Source: Gambelia wislizenii
Taxonomy: Eukaryota; Chordata; Lepidosauria; Squamata; Crotaphytidae
NCBI GenBank assembly: GCA_030847615.1
Contig: JAUMIR010000004.1
Span: 103,678,001-103,742,000 of the forward strand
Direction of reading: 5' to 3'
Length of the DNA stretch: 64,000 nt
The position numbers were made by a program, and so were the translations under genes. A model generated the notes under the pieces. It saw nothing but the letters and a program-made list of their open reading frames with translations. It was not told where the DNA came from and did not search any database. This document shows, in pieces, positions 32,855 to 42,844 of the stretch (its first letter is position 1; every line of letters begins with the position of its first letter).

Positions 32855-35800
32855 GCTTATGAACAAGGCTTACTTCCAGGAAAATGGATATAGGATTATG
32901 GCCTTAAGCATTTGCACTTCAAGAGACTGTGTTGGATTGTGATAATCAAGCTCTACACATACAGCAAATACACTTCAAGTTACTTCTGTACCATCTAACT
33001 TTACCTGTTGTTCACATGACTTCTTCCTGATAGGAAGATCACATACCTCTGACATTCAAAGGAATAACCACTTTATGCTGAGAAGCGAAGATTGCCACAA
33101 AGTGATTGTGATGGGTGCTCTAAGTCAATATACCTTAAACTCACAATTTGGTCCAATTTGGAGTTTAAAATTGTGACATGATATGCTGCCTGAATAAGTG
33201 TGATGGTACTACAGATTTTTTATTATGTTTTCTTTCAATGCTATTGAAAAGAACTACTGAAGCAAATACTGTAGTAAGGAGGGGCAAGAATAATGACACT
33301 TTGTGTGAAATGTCTTTGATTACAGTATGTACTAAAAGATATATTTCATCACATTTTCCATGACAAGTAGCTAGCGGAAATGGTTCCTGCAAAATTCAAC
33401 TCACAAAATAGTTACAGAACTATTTCAGTTTCTTAGACTGGGGCAGAATATTAAACTGTTTAAAATAAATAAATGCAATATTTTATACTTTGGGAAGATT
33501 TAAATTTGCTTCAGTGTTAGAAGAAGAATTATGCTGTAGGAATATTATGAACAACTGAGTCATAATGAAACGTCCTGTGAAAGCCTAACTCAAAACTATG
33601 CCAGCTATGAGGCGTTAAGGTTAAGCCTCTTCTGTCAACAGAAATGCTCTTCTGCCAGCACAACCCTTTACTGCCTGCTGACCTCACAGATCTGGTGACA
33701 GAGCAGTCTGCCTGCACAATTGTTTTGCTGACATCTGCCAGGAGACCAGATGAAAAGGTGGATAGAAAAGAGGTGAGGCAAGGAAGGAGCTGAGTTATAC
33801 CACATCCTAGACCAGGGAAACAGCCACAATACTGATATCGTGTTAGGCCAAGTGAGAGTAGTGCGACATAATTTCCAACATCCCTAGACTTAGAGGGATT
33901 CAGATTCAGTGCACTTTCCACTGGCCAAGCCCTATTCAGCTATCTCAATTGTGGGTAATACAAATATGCTAATCCCTCCCACCTCTTCATACATTCCAAT
34001 TATTCTCTACATGCACAAGGTAAATTCAGCTTTTTGGAAGGGAAATCTTCTGTCCTTTCCTTTGAACCCTGAGTTCTTCAGAAGGTTGACCTCTACATAA
34101 AGAAGTGATGAAAATGCAATGGAGATATGGACAGTGCTGGTGCACTTGTTCCCGTTCCTTCTCCTTGTGTGTTCACTTTGCCAAGAATTGGAATGGCTGA
34201 ACACAGCTTCTATGTTAGGGAATTTGGAATTCTATCTGGTGCTTTGTGGATGGGGCTAGAAATTGTAGGCTCTTCCCCATGAGTAGAGGAAAATGAAAAG
34301 GCCCTAACTGCAGGATCGGATTGGAATGTAAACAGATCCATTAAAGAGAAACAAAACTGGATTAACATTACAGAGAACAAGCAAACCCAGGGTTGGAGAA
34401 GAATTGTAGGTAAGAACAGAGTGAGTGACTCAAAGGAGATTATCGCATGAGGCTGCTATATTTGAATTACAGCAAGGTATTCACAAATTTGCTCAGTACT
34501 TACCACACAACACTGTGTCTATTCAGTTGCTGGTTTGCATTCCAGTCATTTCCGTAGTGTACCTCTTCATTCATGGAGAAAACCTGTCAATGGCTCTCAA
34601 TTCTGCTCCTATTTCAAGAATTCCCCCTCATGCAAAAGATCCCTTCTGCAGTAGTACTGAGATGACAGAAGTCATGTGGCAGGAGGGAACGTGATCCTCC
34701 TCCTTTTCTTTCTCTACCCCTTCTCTTTGCTATGTCACTCTGTGCCTGTTTCTTATTTTTATTTTTTGTGATCGCAGCAAAAAAGGGAGGAAGAAAAGAA
34801 AAAGAAATAAAGGCACCCACCCAGCTTGTTCTTCCCTCCACCCCACCAAAGAAGGAATGATAGTCTTCCCTCACCAGGGAGACTCCTCCTGGGTGAGGAA
34901 CAACTGTCATTCCTTCTTTCCTGGGGCAAAGGGGTGGCTTCTCCCCCACTCCTCTGCCAAAGAAGGAATGACAGTCCTCCCTCACTTGGGAGACACACAT
35001 GAGCAGGGGAGGGCATGCAGGGGTTAGAAGGCAGAATCATGGTGGCAGATTGTGGATAACCAAAGTAGTGCTAATGTGGAAAAGTGTGAATAGTGTGATT
35101 AAGATTGATGCAAAATCAGTATGCTTGCATAATTAAACTATCGCAATTGCTGTGGGACCAGAGGCTGGTGTGATAATGTCCAAACAGTATGACAAGGAGC
35201 CTGCGGACCCTAAAGCAGTCACTCTTCAGATACGTTCTGCAAGCCTGCCTCACAAGGTTGTCAGGAGAATAAAATGAGGTGGGGGAAAAACACTTATGAT
35301 GCCTCAAGCACTTTAGAAGGCAGGCAGCATACCTAAGTACTAACCAAAATAATTGTCTAAAAAGGATTCTATAGGTAGGATACTTTGGCTGCAATCTAGC
35401 ACATAACTATTCATACATACAAATCTAGATAAAGTCAGTAGAATTTATACATCCATAGCTAATAGGACAGCATCATGCATAATAGATGCATAATAGAAAA
35501 CTCTCATTTCTAGCAATGTCCATATCAACTGAAGACAGAAACCCTAGCTAGAAGATTTCTCTTGTTGTTTTACAAGTCACCATCTTGACATCGGTAAATA
35601 AAAAAGTGTGATACAAAACTAACAAGAGCACTTGGGTGGATGACACCAGGACCAGATCTAAGGCCAGGTTAGAAGGGAAAGATCCTTGAAAAGTGCCCTC
35701 CAGTTTCTCTGCTCCTTCAATAGTGGCCCTTTGTGGACTTACATCTTGGCAGAAGACAGTAGGGAACAGAATCATAGAATCATAGAATTGTAGAGTTGGA

Positions 35801-36280
35801 AGAGACCACGAGGGCCATCCAGTCCAACCCCCTGCCACGCAGGAAATCAGCAACAGAGCTCCATAGTTATTGCTTTCTAATGACCATTTTTATTTTCCAC
35901 TATGCTTTCAATGTAGTGTCACTCCAGGCATTATGGGAACTTTATATGATGACTAGACCCAGTGGTCAAGTACAGCTCAGAGTACCACACTTTGGGAGGG
36001 GGTTGAGTGCTAGGATACTAGGACAGGTGTTAGCAGTGCGATTTACTATACAGTACTACCACAGACAAAACAGCTGACCAAATATGACTAGTTATGACAG
36101 GATTAAGCTATTGGACCATGTTATATCGCTAAACTATTCACCTTTTCCCTTAAGCTGTATGAGTAAGCTGTATGTCATCCTGTTAGGGAATGATGATGGC
36201 CTAAGTCCAATGTTAGCTATCACAAGTCCTTTTTTTTGGGGGGGGGGTCATTGCAGAGGTTGTACCAAAATACAATGATC
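32855..36280. other. mostly unassigned; inverted/direct repeats at 34850-35010; CR1 tip at 35769
   Basis: At 34850-35010 the word AAAGAAGGAATGA.AGTC occurs twice in direct order and once inverted (TGTCATTCCTTCTTT), so the block can fold into a hairpin about 90 bp long. The remainder has no gene. The CR1 tip is listed separately. Confidence 0.4.
35769..35850 (-). mobile_element. CR1 3' tip
   Basis: AGAATCATAGAATCATAGAA then TTGGAAGAGACCACGAGGGC and CCATCCAGTCCAACCCCCTG is the reversed extreme 3' end of CR1, about 80 bp long. It is severely 5'-truncated. Confidence 0.88.
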
Positions 36281-36283
36281 AAA

Positions 36284-36600
36284 ATCCATCCCAACTGCCA
36301 CCACCCTGCCTTTGGAGGGAGAGAAGAGGCAGGCAGAACTCCATCAGACCTGGGCCCAGAATCAGGTGAAAAGCCCTCCCTCCATCCCAACTGCCACCAC
36401 CCTGCCCTTGGAGGGAGAGAAGAAAAGCAGTATCTGCTGGGTTTAATCCCTACCCCCACTGCCATTCCCTTCTCCTTATGTGTCATGTCTTATTTAGATT
36501 GTGAATCTGAGGGTAGGGAACTGTTAAACTGACCATTTGTAAGCCACTCTTCTTTGTGGCTGAAGAGTGGGGTACAAATACAATAAATAAATAAATATCC
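36284..36600 (+). repeat. 96-bp tandem repeat with L2-type SINE tail, second copy
   Basis: TCCATCCCAACTGCCACCAC occurs at 36285 and 36381 (96 bp apart). The array is followed by TTAATCCCTACCCCCACTGCC, GTGTCATGTCTTATTTAGA and TTTGTAAGCCACTCTTC, and ends in (AATA)n at 36580-36598. The tail part TTTGTGGCTGAAGAGTGGGG matches the tRNA-SINE tail at 58422-58442. Confidence 0.75.
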
Positions 36601-36969
36601 AGCCCAACCCTTGCCTTTTCTCTGCCACAGCCCCCACTCCCAAACATTGCCATTTCCTGGCTGAGCAGAGGGAGCAGCAGAGAATCACTCAGCACTTTTT
36701 AATAGTCAGCTCCACAATGACAACAGGCATCTTCTGGGATCTCTTGATAGCCTTCAGGAGGTCTCCAAGGATGATGTCACTTCTGTGAGTCCAGCTGTAG
36801 GAAAACAGGCAGACACTTCTCTGCCACTCCTTTCCCCACCCCACTCTCCATCAGCCAGGAAACTGCCATGCTTCCTGGCCTGTAGCAGATAAAAGATTGG
36901 GGGGGCATTGGATGGGACACACACTAGTAGTTACACATATGTGGCATTTCTCCTAATCCAGGATCTTAG

Positions 36970-37606
36970 CCAGTGTTTCCACTGGGATTTCACTTTGGAC
37001 TTGAAACTGGAACATGGATCACCTATTGCCACCACTTACGACTCATCGAATGCTTTCATCAGCGCTGTATACGCACAATCCTAAATATACACTGGACTAA
37101 CTATGTGACAAATGTTGCTGTCCTTGAGCGAGTAGTGATCACCAGCATTGAGGTCATGATATTGAGAACACAGCTGCACTGGGCAGGGCATGTTTCTAGG
37201 ATGGAGGACCATCGCCTCCCAATAATAGTACTCTACGGTGAACTTGCCACGGGCCAGCATAAGAGGGGCGCTCCAAAAAAGTGATACAAGGCCTCCCTGA
37301 AGCAATGTCTCAGGCTCGGCCACATTGATCACCAACAATGGTCCGCCCTGACCTCACATTGGGAGGCATGGAGACACACTATCCACAATGCTGCAGTCTT
37401 ATTTGAGAACTCATGCCGAACAAGTCTGGAAGAGAAACGACAACGCAGAAAGAATCACAACCCAGAAACATCACCCAAGGAGACCTTCTGCTGTGCTTTC
37501 TGCAACCGGACTTGTTTATCTCAGATTGGCCTTTTCAGTCATCAGCACACTTGCAGAAAGTGCGGAATGAGTCCTTCCTGATCTTCATTTATGAAGAAAA
37601 GCCAGA
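36970..37606 (+). mobile_element. LINE 3' fragment with (GA)n tail, copy 4, longest
   Basis: The first part (36973-37284) reads CFHQRCIRTILNIHWTNYVT, LERVVITSIEVMILRTQLHW and AGHVSRMEDHRLPIIVLYGE, ending GAPKK at a TGA that probably came from CGA. The text continues YKASLKQCLRLGHIDHQQWS, SHWEAWRHTIHNAAVLFENS, KRQRRKNHNPETSPKETFCC and AFCNRTCLSQIGLFSHQHTC, then a stop and the (GA)n tail at 37599-37613. This is the C-terminus of a non-LTR retrotransposon polyprotein (thumb onward plus C2H2/C2HC-like finger). The catalytic reverse transcriptase is missing. Confidence 0.87.
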
Positions 37607-37824
37607 GAGAGAGAGAATACTGGGATAATCTAGATTTATGCACTCAGGCAATATTTTGTGGAAGGTAGCAACATCAGCAGTTGCAATGTTCTTTTCCAAG
37701 ATACAATTGGGTGCTGTATACCCAATGCGGCATGCAACGGAGGAAAAGTAGGAGGAAATTAAAGGCATGGTGCTATAGGATGGAAAGACCAGCATATCAG
37801 GGGTTATGAAATTCAACCCTCCAG

Positions 37825-38287
37825 TGTATGTGCAGAGTTCAAGTACAAGCACTGTGATGCAAGGCACTTACTGTCTTCCAGTTGTAGCAAGGATTCAGCA
37901 GAGTATTAACATCTTGGTTAAAAGAAGTTTACTAAGTACAACAGCATACAGGAACAAAATAATAAGTATCAACAATCTGCCTCTAGCAACCAACTAACTC
38001 CACAGATTGAATAACCCACAACTGTGCATGCAAAGTCTCATGGTTTATATAGACCCAAATTGGTTGATTCAAGCCTCTGAAATTGCCTAGTTATTGCAAC
38101 AGGTGCATCAGATCTAGCCATGAGCTCATCTCATCCAGGTGTTCCTAATTAGCTGCTGCCTTGAAATTTGGCCTTGGACATTTCAAGGCTGCCTCAGTTG
38201 AATGCACTTTGTCCCTAAGATTCCCTTTCTGTTCAGCTTCAGTAAAATTGATTTCTAATATATTTGAGAAATCTACAAACCCTGACA
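37825..38287 (-). repeat. possible solo LTR
   Basis: On the minus strand it begins TGTCAGGGTTTGTAG at 38287. It carries a TATA-like TATATAAACCATGAGAC (plus strand about 38032-38048) in the middle, then CTGTTGTACTTAGTAAAC. Candidate CA ends lie near 37853 and 37825. Order and spacing resemble an LTR with U3, TATA and R. No partner LTR, primer-binding site or target duplication was confirmed. Confidence 0.4.
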
Positions 38288-38289
38288 CA

Positions 38290-39050
38290 GCATCCAGTAG
38301 TGTAGTTACACTGATGGAATTCCTTCCATTACTGGATCCAGGATGGGGTAATCCTCATCCTGCACTCCTCCCAACTTTCAACCGCCATGAACCCCTCCTA
38401 CCTGGCCCTCACAAAGCCATTTTGGGGTATTCAGAATGGGAGAAAGTTATATCACATCAGCAGTCAAGCACTAGAGCAATGTTGAATGTAGGTCACAGAA
38501 TATGAAGAAGCAGGCAAACAAAAATCACAGTGAGAAAAGAGTAGCGCTAGCAATGGGAAGGTGAGTCATAGATCTTGTGAAGTCAATGTTGTATTTGTTT
38601 ATAGTGACCAGGGCACACTGAAAAAAAGAGGAATGAGACAAGTTCTACACAACTGCTGCTAGCTCTATAAGAAAGACAGGGCATGTAGGATGGTATGAAG
38701 AAGTGCCATGTGGAAGAACAGGAAGTTTGTAGGATTTGAACATGAGCTGTGCAGAAGAGACTGAAGGAGATAAAGAGATCTGCCCAGGTTTAACACACTG
38801 TCTTGGAAAAGCAAAGCTGGGAATGAAATAGTTTTCAACCCAATGTCTATTTCCCACAGTGTCCCTTCCACAGGCACCTAAAAATACACATGTAGAATGC
38901 AATACAATAAAAACAAACAAACCACAGAATGAATATCTGGAGTCATCAGGAAATTGTCTGTTAAACTAAGCTAAGGAGGCATTTAGAAACCTGGCTAGGA
39001 TTTTAGTGATTCAGTGAAAGAGAAATGAACCCACTTATAGAATTATTATC
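38290..39050. other. unassigned non-coding sequence
   Basis: No gene or repeat is recognised. Confidence 0.4.
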
Positions 39051-39058
39051 AAGACTTA

Positions 39059-39465
39059 GGAGATTATCAGACACAGCAAAAACTATTCCAGAACACGGCC
39101 TAACAGCCCAGGAAAAAAAAAAACCCAAGGAAAATCTATGGATGCCGGCCATGAAAGCCTTCGACTTCACACAGCAAAAACTGTGTCAGAAAAATGTGAC
39201 AATAACAGAAACGGGTGACCTAATCAGACGTTGTCATCCTTCAGCTTTCTGGGGGCATAGCACGGGCATGAATAAGGCGTCCCTTTTTATTGACAGCTTA
39301 ACCTGTCAATATAAAAGTGAAGCCTCATCTGAGCCAGTGCTACACCCCAGCAATGGCTGAGGACATAGGCATCTGATAATGTTGCCCTTTCTGTTATTGT
39401 TGCATTCTTCTGATGCAGTTTGGGACATGGTTTTTTGCTGCATTTCCCCATGTCTGATAAAGTCC
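39059..39465. mobile_element. MITE, family A; empty-site relative of the L1 target
   Basis: The ends GGAGATTATCAGACACAGC and GTCTGATAAAGTCC lie between TTA and ATA (one mismatch in the 3-bp duplication). The interior (CTTTCTGGGGGCATAGCACGGG, here cited by its core GGGGGCATAGCA; CCCTTTTTATTGACAGCTTA) is the same as that interrupted by the L1 at 47143-54590. An 84-bp retro-insertion with a 14-bp duplication lies at 39085-39168. Confidence 0.82.
39085..39168 (+). mobile_element. 84-bp insertion of Penelope-type tail
   Basis: ACACAGCAAAAACT is present on both sides (39071-39084 and 39169-39182), while the related MITE at 47143 has it once. The inserted text ATTCCAGAACACGGCC, AACAGCCCAGG and an A run matches the tail at 28215-28250 (ATTCCAGAACATTGCC, ACAGCCCGG). 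It is a very short, dead insertion with a clear target duplication. Confidence 0.83.
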
Positions 39466-39469
39466 ATAA

Positions 39470-40115
39470 AAGGTTTACTTGTCAATGTTTTTCTTTCCAC
39501 CAATTCTACAATTCTTTCTAAACCCACTGATAATGTTGCCCAGCAGTCTTCCTCTCCTTACACCTTTAGGCTTCCCCTTGCTCTCATAAAGGAGATCTCC
39601 ATAATCAGGTGTCTAAATAAAAGGAGTATATTATGCAGAAATTATAAGCAGAGAAAGGGTGTACAGTCCAGCGTGCCCTGAAAACATTTACAGAGGACTG
39701 TTATTATGAGACTGAAAAGAAGTGGCTTTTGAGGAAGCAAATTCAATTCCAAATCAGCATGGATAGCAAGAGTCAACCACTAAGAGCAACACATCCTTCA
39801 GTATACATCAAGGCACAGGACCATTGAAAAGGACAACTGTTTATAGATGCTATACAATGCAGGCTGTATACAGCTAAAAGGTCACACACATGTGCTTCTG
39901 CTTCAGCCACCACTAGATCAAAATTCCTCATTAAAAATTGAAGCTCTTTAGGCAGACAGACTGTTTGTGATGCAGTAATTACTGATCCACAAATGCAGTC
40001 CTGAGGGACCTGCTTAATCATGTGCTGTTTCCAGTTTGTAGACTGATTCAAGCTGGAAAGAATACTGTTTAGATTTAGGGACTTCCTCCCAGCTTTTCAG
40101 TTCAAATTTGGTGAA
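39470..40115. other. unassigned non-coding sequence
   Basis: No gene or repeat is recognised. Confidence 0.4.
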
Positions 40116-40119
40116 AAGA

Positions 40120-40315
40120 ACTATTAACGTATCTCGTGTCCATGAGTGTGTACCGTTAAGTTGCCTGCATTGAAGTCATTCATGAATTTCATAGGTTTTT
40201 CTTAGGAAAAGAATACTCAGAGATGGTTTGCCATTGCCTTTCTCCAAAATACAGCCTACAGCACCTGATAATCCTTGGTGGTCCCATACCAGGGATGTAA
40301 ATCACTGCTTATTTT
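40120..40315 (-). mobile_element. 5S-rRNA-derived Sauria-type SINE
   Basis: On the minus strand the 5' part reads TATGGGACCACCAAGGATTA and TCAGGTGCTGTAGGC, matching the 3' third of vertebrate 5S rRNA (GATGGGAGACCGCC..GGGAATACC.GGTGCTGTAGGC). It is followed by AGGCAATGGCAAACCATCTC and CTATGAAATTCATG, body words of Sauria SINEs. The internal 5S promoter boxes upstream are missing, so it is a truncated, inactive copy. Such 5S-Sauria SINEs are known from lizards. Confidence 0.75.
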
Positions 40316-40999
40316 CTTTCTATGAAGGAGTATTAAACCCCTCCCCAAACCCCACAGATTCTTATCCTTGAGAGGTGAGGCACTGAAAGGTTTCTGCACA
40401 TGTCTGCAAAGCATTCTCATTTTCAAAGCAAAATTTTGTGCAAAGTGCCCAAGTGATTCATGTGCAAATTGAGTGTGACTTCTTTGTTCCATCAACTTTT
40501 GAAAAGCATAAGCATTTGGGCAAGGTTGTTTGCATCAATGCTTATTGATATTCCTGTTCTCCAGTGCTTGCTGTGTGAGTTGGTTGCTTGATAAAGTTAG
40601 AAGAGACAATTTTTCCACAGAAGCTTCTTGTGAAAATGTTGGGGAAATTGACGGGTGAAAAACAACAACACACAATTCATAGCTTGTCCAGGAAGCAAAC
40701 AAAAGGCATTGTGGTTGGTGATTGTTGTGATAAAATAGTCTTGGCATCCATAGTTTGTACAGAGATGAGAGAAGGAAGTCACAAGCTGTGGGATGGTATG
40801 GAGGAGCTTTCAAGAATGATGCAGCCTTCATAATAATAAATTCCGTACCCCATCACTGGCTAAGTAATTGAAAACACAGTTTATAGACCTAGAAGCCCCT
40901 ATATATGAAGATCTATAGGGAAGGGAGCTTGGAGGCAGGATGTGTACTCTTAGGGCAAATCCAGATTGATTAAGCACTGGAGAACTCATCTTCGGAACT

Positions 41000-41489
41000 G
41001 CCTCCTCCCATACAATCCTCCCTGCACACTCTGGTCCTCTGGGAGGAATTTGCTTCAGTCATAAAAATCTAGGCTGTCTGCAACCTCTCAGAGGGCCTTT
41101 TCGGTAATTGCCCCCAAATTATGGAAAGGCCTGCCAGATGAGATCCGTCACATGATGAGTTGAAGTAGCTTTTAAAAAGCAGTAAGGACAGATCTCTTTC
41201 GGCAGGCTTTTCCTGATTAGATCCCAGCCACAGGAGCTGCGTCTCCTGGTCTCTTTTAGTCTTTTAGTCCTTTACCCTGACTCGCTGGCTGTTGATTTTT
41301 GTATTTGTTTATTTTATGTGACTTTTAAGTTAGGTGGACTTTAATTCGATGCTAGTTTACTATCTTTTTTATGGGGGAGGGTGGGGGTTGGTGGGGCTTA
41401 GGGTTTTAGTTTGTATAGCGATATTTTAACTGTTGTAAGCCACCCTGGTTGTTTTATTAACATTTAATAAAATAAATGTATTATTATTA

Positions 41490-41524
<35 letters not shown>

Positions 41525-41526
41525 TG
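41000..41526 (+). mobile_element. L2-like LINE 3' end with (TTA)n tail
   Basis: CTCTGGGAGGAATTTGCTTC, CAGAGGGCCTTTTCGG, GGCCTGCCAGATGAGATCCG and CGGCAGGCTTTTCCTGATTA are the plus-strand counterparts of the end of the LINE at 9870-10080. It runs through a GC-poor 3' UTR ending TTGTAAGCCACCCTGGTTG and an (ATT)n tail at about 41480-41525. It is 5'-truncated. Confidence 0.85.
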
Positions 41527-41529
41527 AAG

Positions 41530-42598
41530 ACCAGAAAGTCCAAGATTTTGTCCCCGTTCTTCCTGGTTTCATTTTAGAGATCCATATAGGTTTTGTTTCT
41601 TCCACAATATTTTCTGTCAGCACCTGGTATGATCATAGACTTTTTAAACCAGCTCCTCAGGCCACTTTATTATAACCCACTATAAAACTAGAAAGGACAG
41701 GAACAAAATCTGGGACTTTTCAGCAGCCTAGTTGTGTCCTATTACACACAGCCCATGCCCACTTCAGCCCTATGCGTCTTGCAAGTGAATGCCTGCACAC
41801 TGTGTGTTCTTTTTGTAGCGTGAGTAGTATTAATTTCCCTCTGCCACTCTCCCTTCCCATCCAGTCTTCTCTGCCTGGTTCTCAGCAGGGGGTAAATCTG
41901 GTGTGTGGGGGGGGGATGCAACTCATTGCCAGTGCTTATTTATTTTAACAAAATCTGGAAGCTGTCAACCAATAATATTCCCAAGCTCTGATATGACCAA
42001 TTATATCTTATCTTTCTACATAGAACAGCTCGTAGTTGTGATAATAAAAGTACAACAGAAAGTTTAGTGCCACTGTAAAGACTAACATTCTTAGTTGGCG
42101 TTAGCTTACATGGGCTGCAGTCCACAAAAGATGATGCCAAACACAACCTGTTAATTTTTAAGAAGATATTAGATCCTCTGTTGTTGATTTTTCTGCAACC
42201 TCACCCCCTGGGAATAAAAATTCAATAAACAGTTTTAAAAATCAAACTATAAGAGAAAAAAATAACAGGCAAAATGTTCCTCCTGCATAGCTGGCACTCC
42301 GTTCTCCCACTCAAACACAGGAATCCGTGTTACTCTGATCCTATGTCAGTAGGTAGGGTTTTCACATGGGGCTTCAGATAAACAGAAATTGCAGCAGCCA
42401 GCTGATCATCTACTTGCAGGAACTCCAGAAGTGCCACTGAATTTTGCGGCCCTCCAAACAGCAGAGGTGGTTTCTGCTCCTTATTTCATCTCCTTGCCCT
42501 GGGATTCCAGTCAAAAGTTCTTGGCTGTAATTCTTTTTAGGGCTTGTGTCTTTGTAAATGGCCTTACATATGAGCAAAATTGAATGGAGTAGTTTTGT
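41530..42598. other. unassigned; worn tail-like repeat at 42060-42136
   Basis: At 42060-42136 GTGCCACTGTAAAGACTAAC and GGGCTGCAGTCCACAAAAGA (reverse orientation) recall a widespread reptile retroelement tail, also seen at 46253-46335. There is no gene. Confidence 0.4.
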
Positions 42599-42600
42599 AA

Positions 42601-42840
42601 TGAGAGCCAGTGTGGTGTGATGGTTTGAGCATTGGACCATGACTCTGGAGACTAGAGTTTGAATCTCTGCTCAACCATGAAACCTCACTGGATGACCTTC
42701 GGCAAGCCACACTCTCTCAGCCTTGGAGGAAGACAATGGCAATCCATCTCTGAACAAATCTTGCCACGAAAACCCCATGATAGGTTCACGTTAGGGTCAC
42801 CATAAGTCAGAAACAATTTGAAGGCACCCGAAAGCAACAG
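42601..42840 (+). mobile_element. Sauria-type tRNA-derived SINE
   Basis: The 5' part has an A-box-like TGGTGTGATGGTTTGAGC (about 42610-42627) and a B-box-like AGTTTGAATCTC (about 42656-42667) of RNA polymerase III. The middle reads GACAATGGCAATCCATCTCT, AAATCTTGCCACGAAAACCC. The 3' end GGTCACCATAAGTCAGAAAC, AATTTGAAGGCA is the Bov-B-like tail, implying mobilisation by a Bov-B LINE. The B box has drifted from GGTTCGANTCC. Confidence 0.87.
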
Positions 42841-42844
42841 TTAT

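Noticed and set aside
40250..40312. A true 5S rRNA gene
   Set aside because: Only the 3' third of 5S is present, with several changes, and it continues into a SINE body.
42060..42136. Functional hammerhead ribozyme in the worn retroelement tail
   Set aside because: In reverse orientation the CTGATGA box reads as a degenerate CATCTTTT-like text and the GAAA box is changed, so no active fold is supported.
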